DNA of 64,000 bases, taken from Uloborus plumipes. Taxonomy: Eukaryota > Arthropoda > Arachnida > Araneae > Uloboridae. Made by a program: the position numbers and the translations under genes. Below, in pieces: positions 22,972-34,625 of the stretch. The stretch is from positions 1 through 64,000 of the forward strand of contig JAXGGA010002185.1 of NCBI GenBank assembly GCA_038373865.1. The letters run 5' to 3'. Under the pieces are notes generated by a model. It worked only from the letters and a program-made list of their open reading frames with translations, ran no database searches and was not told the DNA's origin. Within the stretch, counting starts at the first letter, position 1, and every line of letters begins with the position of its first letter.

Positions 22972-23301
22972 CACTGTAAAAAAAAATATTTTTTACAATA
23001 TAATATAGCTAATTTTACAGTAACAAACTGTAAAAATTGCTCATTTTAGTTTATTAAAGTGAATTTTACAGTTTTAAACGGCAACCTCTACTTACAGTGT
23101 TATACTGTTGTTTTACAGTATAATTTTGTGGTACTATTACAGTATAATTTTGTGTACAGCTAATTTTGTGGTAATAAACTGAAAAATTGGTAACAAGCTA
23201 CATAATCGCTAATTTTACAGTTTATTACTGCGCATTTTACAGTTTTAAACTGCAACCTTGCCAGTATTATACTGCAAAAATAACGGTGCATTTTTGCAGT
23301 G
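22972..23301. mobile_element. MITE family A (TACACTG), copy 3
   Basis: It begins CACTGTAAAAAAAAATATT and ends TGCATTTTTGCAGTG, flanked by TA at 22970-22971 and 23302-23303. At 330 bp it matches copy 4 once that copy's nested inserts are removed (~325 bp). Internal modules are GTAATAAACTG and ATTTTACAGTTTATTACTGC. Confidence 0.88.
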
Positions 23302-23303
23302 TA

Positions 23304-24114
23304 GACCACAAAGATAGTTGACGAGGAGTAGTGTGAATCGTCATTTTGAGCAAATCGAGCAAAATAACCGATTTTTCAAATTTAACACTAGCTTTTCAAG
23401 AAATTATGCTGCTCGCTTTTGCATTTAACCTCTCACTTGTTTGAGATCTGAACGAAAGATAGCATCTTCTTTTATAGATTAAAGTAGTGAAACATCAATG
23501 AAGTAACCTACCAACCAGTAGCTTAGCAAAGAGTTTTCTAAAGCGTAGTTTTGATTAGTTGTATCGTTAGTTGTATCACGCGTTCTCTTTTGGAACGAAA
23601 CTGTCCGATGAGTCAGTTTTCCTAATGTAGTGGGCTTAATCGTAACATAGAATGGCTCTAGTTAGTTGAGCTACACCTTACAATGTTTACCTACTTTTCA
23701 GGTAATAGGCTCGGGTAATTGGCGATCAGTTGAGTAAGGCTACTTTCGTAGTTTCTTTGCAAAAGTATTCCAGCCATACATTTATTCAGATTGGTATTGT
23801 TGACTCAATAGTTTGTATTGCTTATCAGATATTATAAAAATGTATTACTTAACGGTTTTTCTAGACGGAATAATGTAATGAGCTTCGACTTTATGTGACA
23901 TTTTGTCTTGTTTGTTCTGTTAATCTCCAATTTTGCAAATAATAAACTGCTTTGCAAAACTCTATGAGTGATACTTTAACGTAGTTATTCTACAGAATGA
24001 GTCTTGTTGTTCACGGTATTACTTATTAGAATTATGGCCAGTTAGTTAAGTAAATATGAATGAAAATTTAATATTAAATCTCTCCATTTAAATAAGAAAA
24101 CAAATTTTGTTATA
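23304..24114. other. Unannotated stretch
   Basis: No gene and no supported repeat border. Confidence 0.4.
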
Positions 24115-24732
24115 GAGTCATTCCATAGTGACTAACGTAACATTCAGAGCTGATTTTGTAACTGTTTCTACTTATAACTTGAAGGATAAAAAATATTTTT
24201 TAGTTATGCTGGTGGATTTACAATGTACATGGTATCTATGTAGCATTTCTGCTAAGAATTTGAAACAAAATTACTGACAGTAGATATTTTTTCAACCAAA
24301 TAGCAGCGTGACTAACGTAACATTTTTGCAACCCTGAAAATTAATGCTCATGTTGTGAGGTAAAAATTTTTCATAGTTAAGCAAGTGTTAAATATTGAAT
24401 GATATATTTGAAAAATGTGTAAAGTTGGCTTTTAAAAATATAAAATATATTTATTAAATCTTATTTTTTTTTTTTGTCTTAAGTGTCACTTTTACTCAAG
24501 ATGGAGTGTGACTAACGTAACGTGACTAGCATAACCATCAAATAACAAGCAGTAAACACACTACAAACTATTTATTATGGCTAATCTCAGTGATAATTAC
24601 AATACTTTTTCATTTTTTTAAACTTCTTATGTTGTATGATTTTTATTTATTTATTTATTTATTTGTTGATACTTTTTTCACTTCGGTATTTTTTTTTCTT
24701 CGACTGAGGTTGACATTTCTATGGAATGACCC
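24115..24732. mobile_element. 618-bp TA-flanked MITE with GGGTCATTCCATA ends
   Basis: The left end GAGTCATTCCATA and right end (reverse complement) GGGTCATTCCATA form a 13-bp TIR with one mismatch. TA flanks both ends (24113-24114, 24733-24734). The sequence GTGACTAACGTAAC occurs just inside the left end, again at about 24309 and 24509, then as a degraded GTGACTAGCATAACC. No coding capacity. The ends resemble those of the long element at 58345. Confidence 0.8.
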
Positions 24733-24734
24733 TA

Positions 24735-26337
24735 CATAGTGACGAAGGATTTCACGAAAAAAGAAATACCTTTTTGCCTCCAAGGTTAAATATTTTCAGT
24801 GAATACAAATTGAAACAATTGACTCAAGGACACTTATCAAAAGAAGACTAAAGAATTAAAAATTCGGTTAGAGAAACCGCATTAGAAATTATAGGCAAGT
24901 AAGAGAAATAATTCGAAAGATTAATTGAAGATCGATATCATTACAAAAACAATATATTCTTTTATTTTCTTAACTTCTTATTATGACCGCAAAAAAAGCT
25001 AGACTTACGTTGTATTAAAGCTTACTGAGCTATATAGGTGAGCAATAGGTCTTGCCCTGGTGTGGAAAGATATTTGTGAATACTATCATAATCAAATATT
25101 TGTGTGCATGGATACATTATTAATAGTATCACGTATTTCGGTACATTTTAATCTATGGTCATTGTTTGCTTAGATAATGCTAGCGCTGTAGCGCTGTACT
25201 CTAGTTTTTGCTAAGTAATATGTAACATGTGTCTTCTACTTGAATACACTCAGAAACTCCTATATCTTACTTAACTTCCGCGACTGATGTAATAAACCCT
25301 TTTTTGGTATACAGTCCCAAAAGAAAAAAATCAACATGAGTAACAGCTGGAGAGCATAGCGGCCCGTTGATATAATTTTACATCATCCAATACACAGGCG
25401 CAGGTGTTTTCGCTAAGAAACTTACGAGCCAAAGAGCCCCAGTGTGAGGATTGCTCCATTTTTTGATAAATGGTCCACGATTGATTTTTTTTAACTGACG
25501 AGACATGAACGGTTCTAATAAGTTCACGCAAACGTTAGCTCTTTATTGCTTTACCCGAGAAGATAAACTTCCCAATAGCCTTTCCGCCACTAAATACTCA
25601 TTTTAGGACAGGCTCTTATTCTTTTTGCTGAAACTAGTTGATTATCTGATGAACAGACACGGGTATTGTTTATTTTTCTCTTCGTAAACAAAACAATCTA
25701 AAAAACAGATAAACAAATGAAATCAGAAAAAGCGTATAACAGAGCTAAGTTTCTTATAATAATTTCATATTAATCGTCTTTGAAACATAAATTATGGTTT
25801 TTTAATATGTGTTCATCAGAAATCATGTCGTGATTGATATTTTAAATGGTCCTATTTGATATTTCAAGGAGTTCGCTGCCGTGACAGCATGGAAAAATTT
25901 AAAAATGTCTTCTATTACATAATTCTTGACATTTCTGTTAAGATAAAAAATACTTCCTCCGACTGTAAACTTTTCATTTTATTGCTTTTACATCAAGAGC
26001 ATTGCAGGCAATGACATTAAAATGCACATTGAACACATGCTAGGAATGTCGTTCCATGGGGGTAATGCGCATCGTACTTTTTTGCCTTCATCGATTCGGT
26101 TTTCAGGAAACAGGTTTGCCTTCTTTAAAAAAATCATCACCATATAACTAGAATCGTAAAATATGGCGGTACAAAAAACATAAAACGTCCAATAATATAA
26201 AAGTAATTAGTACGTTCAACAGTTATTCCTTACTCTTTTTTTACTCTAAGGAGAAGCTTTTGTTCTCAGCCAGGAATCCTTTGATAAAACAGAACCTACG
26301 ACTAACTGAAAATGGTTCTTTCAACGAATTTAAGAGC
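24735..26337. other. Unannotated stretch
   Basis: No gene or repeat border that I can support. The 66-codon minus-strand frame at 25331-25531 has no recognisable family. Confidence 0.4.
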
Positions 26338-26678
26338 ACTTGATGTCATTTATAGACTTCATCTACCCAAACAACGATGGGATTTTTATGGATAACAAAG
26401 TGTCATATCTGTCGCCCGGCCACATTCTGGACAGTTTTAGCAAATGATTTTCCCTGATAGATCACCTGACATTAATTTCATTAATCAATAATGAGTCATA
26501 ACGGAAAGATCCCTTCGGGCAATTATGGACGTCTAAAGAAGCAGCATGGTTCAATATTTCTGCAGAGAACTTTCAACATTTTCTTGTGTCCTTGCCAAGT
26601 CGAGTTGTTGCATTTCTCCGAGTAAAAAGAAGTCCAACGTGATATTAGGAAGTCTCCCGTGACTTCTGTCACTTCAGT
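26338..26678 (+). pseudogene. Decayed 3' fragment of the Tc1-like element at 9210
   Basis: This is a truncated relic of the same transposon family as the intact copy. It aligns to about 10041-10427 of that copy. Shared blocks are ACCCAAACAACGATGGGATT (26366-26385), GGCAATTATGGACGTCTA, GCAGCATGGTTCAATATTTC, CCAAGTCGAGTTGTTGCA and the right terminal repeat ending TGTCACTTCAGTA. The 5' two thirds is missing and the frame carries stops and deletions. The second catalytic Asp region survives as FMDN but the DMNPIEHLWD block is corrupted. It cannot encode an enzyme. Confidence 0.92.
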
Positions 26679-27000
26679 ATAAATATAAGAGACATTTAAT
26701 TCCTTAATCGGGGGTATCAGTCTTGGACTCACCTACAGAAGCTATGTTTTTATTAAATAACATCTAATATATAAAATTCTTGTGTCACAGTTTTCGTTGC
26801 CATACTCCTCCGAAACGGCTTGACCGGTTTTGATGAAATTTTTTGTGCTTATCCAGTATCTATGAGAATCGGCCAACATCTATTTTTCATTCCCCTAAAT
26901 GTTAGGGGTAGTCCACTCCTAAATTTTTTTTGTTCGCACATAACATCTTATCTACTGAACTAAAACAATATGTGTTATCGTAAATCCTTACTTCAATGAG

Positions 27001-27123
27001 CGACCCGATGGTCAAGTGGTTAGGCGCGTCAGGTTGAAGTTCCTGATGGAATGAGATCGAATCCAGGTCCGCAAGGGCTTTTTCGAACAGCTGCATGTTT
27101 TTTTTTTTTTTTTTTTTTTTTTT
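27001..27123 (+). repeat. tRNA-derived (SINE-like) segment with poly-T
   Basis: An A box TGGTCAAGTGG (27009-27019) and B box AGATCGAATCC (27054-27064) are spaced as in a tRNA. An anticodon-stem-like TCAGG/CCTGA surrounds an 8-nt loop TTGAAGTT. The loop is one base too long, the acceptor and T stems do not close, and T26 follows at 27098-27123, so it is not a functional tRNA. It lies inside the Helitron, either as a later insertion or as part of that family. Confidence 0.6.
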
Positions 27124-27713
27124 GAATGATTTTAATGATTGTAATGTCCTTATGCAGGTACATCCCCTCATGGGGATCTACCCCATATTTTTTTATAGTA
27201 CAAAATGACAGTTTTGGTCGGATCTTTGTTAAAATTGGCAATGGGGTCCTTCGATGCTGTAGAATATTCTTATGAACGTTTGTGCCATTTTTGGGGGCTT
27301 TGAATCGATTGTGGCAATAAATGGTTTTTGATTTGTGGCACTTATATTATTTTTTCAAAAATTATATACACTATCAATTATATTATGTTAATTTTTGTAC
27401 CTTTATAAAATTCTGTATTTTATATCTTGCATTTACGTCAAATTCAAGGTAAAATTAAAAGCCAAAAATTCTGAAGAAGATAAATATATGTTAAAAATTA
27501 AAGTAACTATTTTTGTGATTTTCATATTGGTTGTGACCAAAAAACATCATTACAAACAAATAAAATGTATCAAACACCATGAGTGTTGAGTTATTAGGCA
27601 AAATCTGCTGTATAAAGTTTTTTTTCACTGCTAGAGGGGGGGGGGGGGTATGAACGACCATTAAAGTGACACAAATTTTTAAAAAATAAAGGTGGGATCT
27701 CTAATTATCTTGA

Positions 27714-28089
27714 TTCGTAATTTGAACTGTGCAACGGTACGCGATTAGTCATTCAAAAATTAATGAAAAACGTGATCGAAGCCAGGGTTTTAACTGGCAA
27801 GTTCAGAGGTGAAAATATACTCATACCACGGATTCCTATTATACCTACAGATGTGCCAATTCAATTCAAACGTATTCAGTTTCCGATTAGATTGGCATTT
27901 GCAATGACTATCAACAAATCCCAAGGTCAAACGATGTCTGTTTGAGGCTTAGATTTGAGAACACCATGTTTTTCACACGGACAATTATACGTGGCATGCT
28001 CTTGAGTGGGTAAACCATCCAGTTTGTTTGTGTTAGCTAAAGATGGACTAACAAAAAGTATTGTTCACGCTATAGCATTAAGAGATTGA
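27714..28089 (+). pseudogene. Helitron Pif1-like helicase, C-terminal fragment
   Basis: This is the last ~120 codons of the Pif1-type DNA helicase of Helitron RepHel proteins. An intact run from L-C-N-G-T-R (27727 onward) covers RARVLTGKFRGE-like and IPRIPIIPTDVPIQFKR segments and reaches the conserved LAFAMTINKSQGQT motif (helicase motif VI region). A TGA at 27943-27945 then replaces the expected cysteine. The frame continues with GLDLR, PCFSHGQLYVAC, a second stop, VGKPSSLFVLAKDGLT and HAIALRD to the normal stop at 28087-28089. Upstream of 27727, RNLN is joined with a shifted frame and several residues missing. Two in-frame stops and loss of everything N-terminal make it a pseudogene. Confidence 0.9.
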
Positions 28090-28380
28090 TATTGTTTAAT
28101 AGTGTTACTGTCGTAATTGTTTAATTAATGATATATAATTTTAAGGAATAAATTATAATAACTTAAAAATAATGTTTGCCTTTTGTTATTTTTATATTCC
28201 CGCATCGTTCACAGCGCTCCATGCTTATTTCAAGCATATACCACATTCTTACATACATACAATATACAGATTCTACCATACATACATACATACTTACAAT
28301 AAGTAAGCTATTTTTTGTCAACACTAGAAATTACTAGGAAATTATTTATATGGCAAAACAACGTTTGCCGAGTCAACTAG

Positions 28381-29148
28381 TAAGGTTATAAAGTTGAAGG
28401 TATATAAAATCAAAAAATAAAATTGAGTTGCAGTTAATACCAGTAAAAGTTATCAACTCCAGATTATCAACTTCAACATTATAAGCTCATGTTATTCATC
28501 AAAAACATAGTTAATGTCGACCACAGTTTAGTGTCTGCCATTTTTATTGAATCAAAAAACATATCACTTTCTCGTCTGGAACTGAAGCAACTTTTCAGTG
28601 AACAGCCAAACACGCTAGCCGATTGTGCCACTCAGACTTCGCTCTATATAAAATGTTAAACGAGTTAAATTTGAAGGCAGCAGCCTTTTTATTTATTTAT
28701 TTTTCAAATTCGAACAGTTCCTTTTTCTTCCAAAAATTCAGCCGTCTTGTATTCGGATGATCAATTGAATACTGGTTTTAGTGTTAGTTTTTTTAATTAA
28801 GCTTTCAAAACTAATCACTGATTCAATTTTATCACTTTACTCAAACATTAGAATGCGTAGAATATCTCCAAATCTGCCTTTTTGTATGAAAATGTATGTC
28901 GCATTGTGAAAAAAAAAATTGTCTGCTTGACTCAAAAAAGACATTTCAAATCTTCCGCTCCTAAATTAATATGTGTTATAACAAAGCATCTTGCAACATG
29001 AAATTCCCTAACTGGAACCCCTTCTCATATTTAAATAAAAAGTGGTCTTTAAACAAAATTACAAAAACTAAAAGCTTTAAAGGAGATCTGAGAAACATTT
29101 TTTGTACAGACTTAAAGAATACGTTGATTATAGTTTATATACAAATTT
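28381..29148. other. Unannotated stretch
   Basis: No gene or repeat border that I can support. A (TTTA)n-like run lies at about 28688-28705. Confidence 0.35.
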
Positions 29149-29240
29149 TCAAGTAGATAGGACGCCTAAAAGTATTTAAACATTCAAGCGACACAAAAAT
29201 TTAAAACTGCTTTTGGGTGATTCTCTCCAAATATTCCAAA
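29149..29240. repeat. Dispersed repeat segment; empty site for MITE A copy 4
   Basis: TTTTCAAGTAGATAGGACGC followed by CTAAAAGTATTTAAACATTC recurs at 61877-61897 plus 62839-62870. There the sequence is split by a MITE exactly at the CTA. This locus shows the undisturbed target. Confidence 0.75.
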
Positions 29241-29410
29241 TAAGAGTTAACATAATTTTTCCATTAACTTGGCAGAAAACGCATGATTTATATTTTTATT
29301 TATTTATTTAGTCTGTGCTCATCTATAGTGTTAAAAATATTGGCCATGGTCAATCTTATTTATTTTCGCAAATTTTTCCTTTCTCTTTCTATATAGCATA
29401 ATGCTCATTA

Positions 29411-30065
29411 TACAAGGTGTCCACTCCAATCGTGGACCAATAGCTAATTTCTAAACCGTTAGAGATAAGCATATAGTTTATTTAGGAAAAAATCTCCAAA
29501 TTACGAAAGGAATTTTGGGTCTATTCAATGTTTTTCAAAAAATCAAATTTTGAAAGAGTTACGAAATTTAAATTTTTAAACAGCCCCCCAGTCCTATCAA
29601 TCATATTTAGTAAAACATTCTTGACACTGTAACGTTTAAAACAAAAAAAAATCACTGTTCTACGACAAAAATTGACCGAGTTATGACGTTTTGAAAAATC
29701 AAGATTTTGCATTGTTTCGTGACGTCATCGAGAGATCGCTTAAGGGATCGTATGCGAATTCTTTCAAAATCTTGATTTTTCAAAACGTCATACCTCGGTC
29801 AATTTTTGTCGTAGAAGAGTGATTTTTTTTTAGTTTTAAACGTTACAGTGTCAAGAATGTTTTTCTAAATATGATTGATAGGACTGGGGGCCTGTATAAA
29901 AATTTAAATTTCGTAACTCTTTCAAAATTTGATTTTTTGAAAAACATTGAATAGGACCCAAAATTCCTTTCGTAATTTGGAGATTTTTTCCTAAATAAAC
30001 TATATGCTTATCTCTAACGGTTTAGAAATTAGCTATTGGTCCACGATTGGAGTGGACACCCTGTA
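29411..30065. mobile_element. 655-bp palindromic fold-back element, copy 1
   Basis: Arms of ~299 bp (29411-29709 and 29765-30065) are near-perfect inverted copies around a ~55-bp centre. Ends are TACAAGGTGTCCACTCC and its mirror GGAGTGGACACCCTGTA, flanked by TA (29409-29410, 30066-30067). The centre holds the palindrome TGACGTCA. No coding capacity. A second copy of identical length lies at 43261-43915. TA duplication suggests mobilisation by a Tc1/mariner-type enzyme. Confidence 0.93.
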
Positions 30066-30067
30066 TA

Positions 30068-33000
30068 GTGATGATAGTAATTTTTTTTTTGTAAAACATT
30101 AGAAAAAAAATGTTGATTAGCACTTATTTTATAAAAACACTCTAATTTAATTTTAATCCCATAACATATTAATCTAAATTCATCACTTTCTACAAGTTAT
30201 ATCACTCCCGAACTTATAAGGAATATGAAGGAGTGATAATTTATAACAACATTCCTTTTGAACAATTAATTGAATTGATACTAAACTTTGTGGAATTTAA
30301 AAATGTCTAAATACTCACAAATCAATTGAAATAAGAGAATGTTAGTAATTATATGTATTCAGTAGGGGTTCATATGGGAGTGAGGAGGTAAAAAACTCTT
30401 AGTCCACCCTCTCACAAATTTCCCATCTGAGAACAATAGAACTAAAAATCAAGTTTTTTTTTATGTGCTGTGATGGTTACCAAAACATTGTGGTTCCATC
30501 ATCCATCTTTACGTGCTTACTAATAACAGTTAGAGGAACTTTTATGGGTCAATGAGAGAGTGACGTGCTAGGGCAACGTTCAATAGTGATATTAAGGTTA
30601 ATATTTTTAGGACGTTATTTTATAAGTGTTTTTCCGAAATTGTAAGAATTTCGTATTCTTTTCTCTATTTGAGCATAAAAACAAAGTTTATAAAATAAGT
30701 AATATGTTCATGCTTTAATATTGCAAAAATTAAATATAAAAGTTGACTTACGTGGAAACACTGGGAGGGAGTGACGAGTGATTTATTTGAAACACGATAT
30801 TAAATGATTTACAATTATAAATCATATAAACTACCAAAATGATTTCTAAACTTCATATTATGCATGGCTATTTAATTTAATTTAAAAACTGTTTATATAA
30901 TGAGATATAGGCTGACATTAACTCGGCTTATTTATAGAGCATCACCTTTGTATAAACATAAGCACATGTACTAACACATGCTTTTAATGTTGAATTTGGC
31001 TATGTCAAATTGATAAAAGTAACTGTTAACTGAAACTTGTGGCATTTTGTTGTAACAATATACCTTCTATATCGTAAAATTATGTTAATGAATAAAAGCA
31101 TAGCTTCATTTGGCCAGTCTCTTACGGCTGCATTTTTTTATTGTAAATACATAAAACCCACTCATTTAACAGCCAAAGCACAAGCTAGTTGCACATCGTA
31201 GCTTCCAGATGAATTGTGAAACTAGTTAACTTGAAAAGGTGCAATGCTTTTTTATGCCGGTTTTTCTTTTTTTCTTCCCAGTTCACTCCCGACGCTAACG
31301 TGCGATATGAAGCATAGCTTCAACAAGAGGCCATAAAATGTTAAGTATTGCCTTATTAAATGAAGAGTGCTAAATTTAGAACGAAGGTGAATTTATTGCG
31401 GGACTAATTCGCCGCAAGATAAAAGGGCACGTTTGACCTTTAATTACAAACTTCTTTGTGTTGTGAAAAAAAATCAGAGATTTTCTTTTTCTTTTTGAAA
31501 TACTTTAAAGTTCTGTTTAGTTTTATCATAAGTAACTTATTAACGGAAACAATTGTCTGTGTAAGTTTTACAAAAAATACTTTTGATGGTCAAATTTGGA
31601 ATCCTTATACATAAATACTGATAAAAGAAGATATTTTTGTGAGAAGAAATAGGTATGAAAAAGTTTTATAAAAAAATAATCAAAGTTATTGAAACAGTTC
31701 TCTCAGCGAATACTTAATAAATAAGATGAATATGAAAATAAAAATAAGTGCGATAATAAAACTTTCCTTTTCAAAGTAGCAAAGTGAAATAAGATACAGA
31801 ATCATTTAAAAGATCAAAAAGTTTAAGAAGTAGTGACTTGAAAACGAATAAAGGGAGAAAAAAGATGACATTTGCGTGGAATGAAAGCAAACAAAGCCGG
31901 CGGTCCCCTCCCCCCCCCCCTTCTATTAGGAAATAAGGTTTCTTTTTTTTTTTTTTTTTTTTTGCTTAATGCTATAAAAAATCAGACTTACTTTCCTTTC
32001 ATTCAACAGGAATTGCATCCTTTTATCTTTATTCCTTTTCGAGTTATTAACTCTCTGGGTTTTTGATAAACTCCGTAATAGTTCATGTAAAAAAACGACG
32101 CGATTGCTGATAAAAGTCGGGCAGTTTGAAAGGTCTTAATTTCAGAACATTCTTAGTACAAATGCTGTTTATTTATTAAGAAGTGCATTACTATATTTTT
32201 AAATAGTTGATTAATTCCGGATATAAAAGGAACTTTTAACGTTCGAAACTTAAGAAACTTTTTAACAATCGGTAGATTTAGTATAAAAAGCACACAGTTT
32301 TTCTATACTTAAAATCTGTGTTTCAACCAGTGGTATGCACAGACTTTTTAAAACTCCTTGATATATTTTTTTAAATCACATAGTTTTAGTACCTCTACCT
32401 TAGTTATCCCTATATTTTAATGACAGTCATAATATAAAAAAGTCATTTCGTGTAAAATTAACTAAAATAAAAATCTCAACCTGACCAATTTGTATTTGTA
32501 TAAAACTTTCAGAAATCTTACTCTTTGACACCTTAAATTTAGACAAATAATTTTTTAAAACTTTCTCATTCATTATTAATGAGCAATTAATTTTTGCACT
32601 TTTTACTTGCTGTCATTACTTTAAATTGTCATTACATAAATAATTGTTATAACTCAAGTTCTATGAGAGCTACATAATTGTATAATTGCTCAGTTTGAAA
32701 ACAGTTATATCAGTTTTCATTTGATATGAATTCAAAAATTATATCTAAATGCAAGATGGTTAATAGTAATATTTCTAAAAGTTTAATCAAAATCTGAGAT
32801 GTTTAGGTTGAGTGCACAAAAGTGAAAACCGAGTACTTGTTTACAATCAGTCATATGCATCCATTTGCATCAAACATTAATCTCTTCTCATACGATTGCA
32901 AGTTGATAGTTTGTATGGCTCATTGTAAAAGTGAATTATTTCCTTGCAAAAGATTTTACCATGCCTTAATATATAAAGGCTGTTACGAATAATACCTTGG

Positions 33001-33801
33001 GGAGAAAGCTATAAGTGTTCAGCTACAATGTCAGAAGATACTTATCTTTCAAAAAGTTAGTTGCTTTGCTTTTATAATAAAAGAAAAAACTAAATGTGAT
33101 TTTAATTAGGAAACTAATACGCAATTTAAAAGTACGGAGGTACAACACGTTTACAATGAAAGACACATTTAGTAAAACGGTTAATCAGTTCCATGAAATA
33201 CGTTTTGTTGAACTGCTGTGTTTCAAGCAGTTACTGTGGCAGGCTGAAAATATTAAATTAATTTAATCTTTGGACAAAAAAAGAAAGAATTACCTAAAAG
33301 TTGTTACTAATATTTGGTACAGTTCATAAGGTAAAAAATTAGCATTGAAAAAAGAAGTATGTGTGCCACAAAAAGTGTGCAAAAAGCTGGAGTTTTAAAC
33401 AATGCAATTGTGAATTGAATTCATACTCACTTGTATACACAAATGAGACTAACCAAATAATACTTGAATATCTAGAGCGTGCTACTGAATAAATGGGTCA
33501 TCTATACTGGCTCTTAGAAGAAAGTATTATGCAAGAACGACCCAAAAATACCTGTTCTCTTATCCCTTTGTTGCGCAAGACCTTACATTTTTTGAAACAT
33601 AATGAAAAAACACTATGAAAGCGTTTAATTGGTTACCTAGACATACATTTTAAAGTCATTTTTCCCCATTAATTTCTTTCGCAGGGGGTGGTATCCCCAT
33701 CTTAGTTCTCTTCAAGTTATTGTCGATTGATCAGAAAAATTTGACGGGAACAGATAAAATGAAATCTTATGCTTCGCATTCCAATTTAAAAGTTCAAAAA
33801 T
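30068..33801. other. Unannotated AT-rich stretch (3.7 kb)
   Basis: No gene or element border recognised. It contains a C12 run near 31909-31920 and a T21 run at 31943-31963. The rest is AT-rich DNA without obvious internal repeats. Confidence 0.4.
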
Positions 33802-33805
33802 TCAA

Positions 33806-34329
33806 CCCTTAGTTTGGCAATGTATCCTACAGGATACATCACTTTCTACATTTTTTAATTTGAACTAGGCGCCCTTTCGGGGGCTGGCTTTTAACCTATA
33901 GCATTATTCGAACCTTCTTTTTCAACATCTGTCTTTACTGTGGCTATTTACAAAGCAACGCGTTCAGTATTAAGTTTATAAGTGTTATAGTGTGTTCTAC
34001 CAAAACAACATGGCGTCACGTCGATTACAGGTATGTTCTCTTTTATTTTTTAATTTCTTTTGTATTTTGATTTGTATAATAATTTACAGATAAATGCAGT
34101 TGTATTTTAAATAAATACTTGATTAAATTTTATAAAAAGTTTTTATGTATTCTTATTTGCTACTTTGGCAGTGTATCCTACAGGATACACTATTTATAAA
34201 ACCGATTTTCTTTTCATTTTTTCCCATGAAATTTTTTTAACTATATAATATTTATGCATTTTACCCCCAAAAAATTAAATAAAAAAATTGTCAAATTTTT
34301 TTAATTTTTGATATGTGCCAAACTAAGGG
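33806..34329 (+). mobile_element. TTAA element T1 (524 bp, piggyBac-like MITE)
   Basis: Ends CCCTTAGTTTGGCA and its mirror TGCCAAACTAAGGG are flanked by TCAA (33802-33805) and TTAA (34330-34333), a mutated TTAA target duplication. From base 16 of the left end runs the 18-nt palindrome TGTATCCTACAGGATACA (33821-33838). TTTGGCAG plus the same palindrome recurs inside at 34164-34189. The other end is A/T-rich with no hairpin. A mini-exon with a splice donor is at 34010-34030. TTAA targets with CCC-starting TIRs are the piggyBac signature. Confidence 0.85.
34010..34030 (+). CDS. Putative first coding exon of a lost piggyBac-type transposase
   Basis: CAAAACAACATGG is a good eukaryotic start context. 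The frame ATG GCG TCA CGT CGA TTA CAG encodes M-A-S-R-R-L-Q and is followed at once by GTATGT, a strong splice donor. A matching acceptor TAATTTACAG ends at about 34090. The position, 204 bp from the hairpin end, matches the mini-exon of the element at 39039 (207 bp). I infer that a deleted autonomous parent began its transposase here. The rest of the gene is absent. Confidence 0.4.
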
Positions 34330-34559
34330 TTAATTGTCCCTAATAGTGTGATATGAATATCAGCTCTGAGGATTATCTTTTTATATTGCATTCAGTTTTA
34401 CGCACTGTGTGAACTATTTGTTTTGTTCTTATACTTTCATACTATATGCCATATTAAGGATTGCAGAAAGCTACTATTTATTTGCTGATAATAAAATTAT
34501 TCATCATAGTCTCTTGTTGAAGGTATACTTTAAAAAATAGTATTTCAAAAGTATTTTTT

Positions 34560-34622
34560 CTGTCGAAAAATCGGCAAAACTTTGCCGATTAATCGGCACT
34601 GCCGTTTAATCGGTGCATCCCT
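34560..34622. mobile_element. Solo end resembling TAGGGATGCACCGAT-type hAT elements
   Basis: GTTTAATCGGTGCATCCCTA is the reverse complement of the TAGGGATGCACCGAT terminus that I know from many animal hAT-like MITEs. Inside lie GCCGATTAATCGGC and AATCGGCAAAACTTTGCCGATT palindromes, typical of that group. No opposite end is found nearby, so this is a fragment. Confidence 0.45.
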
Positions 34623-34625
34623 AAT

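Larger units (their letters stand above)
26763..28380 (+). mobile_element. Helitron remnant with both termini (1618 bp)
   Basis: The 5' end TCTAATATATAAAATTCTTG (then TGTCACAGTTTTCG) is a typical Helitron start. The 3' end is GAGTCAACTAG, ending CTAG at 28377-28380, preceded by a hairpin GGCAAA (28352-28357) / TTTGCC (28364-28369). It sits between A (26762) and T (28381) with no duplication, as expected of rolling-circle transposition into AT. A helicase fragment (27714-28089), a tRNA-like insert (27001-27085) followed by T26, and a G13 run at 27636-27648 lie inside. Rep and most of the helicase are gone. Confidence 0.88.

Noticed and set aside
27003..27075. Functional tRNA gene (Phe-like GAA loop)
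   Set aside because: A and B boxes fit, but the anticodon loop has 8 bases, the acceptor and T stems do not close, and it sits in a Helitron followed by poly-T. Treated as tRNA-derived repeat.
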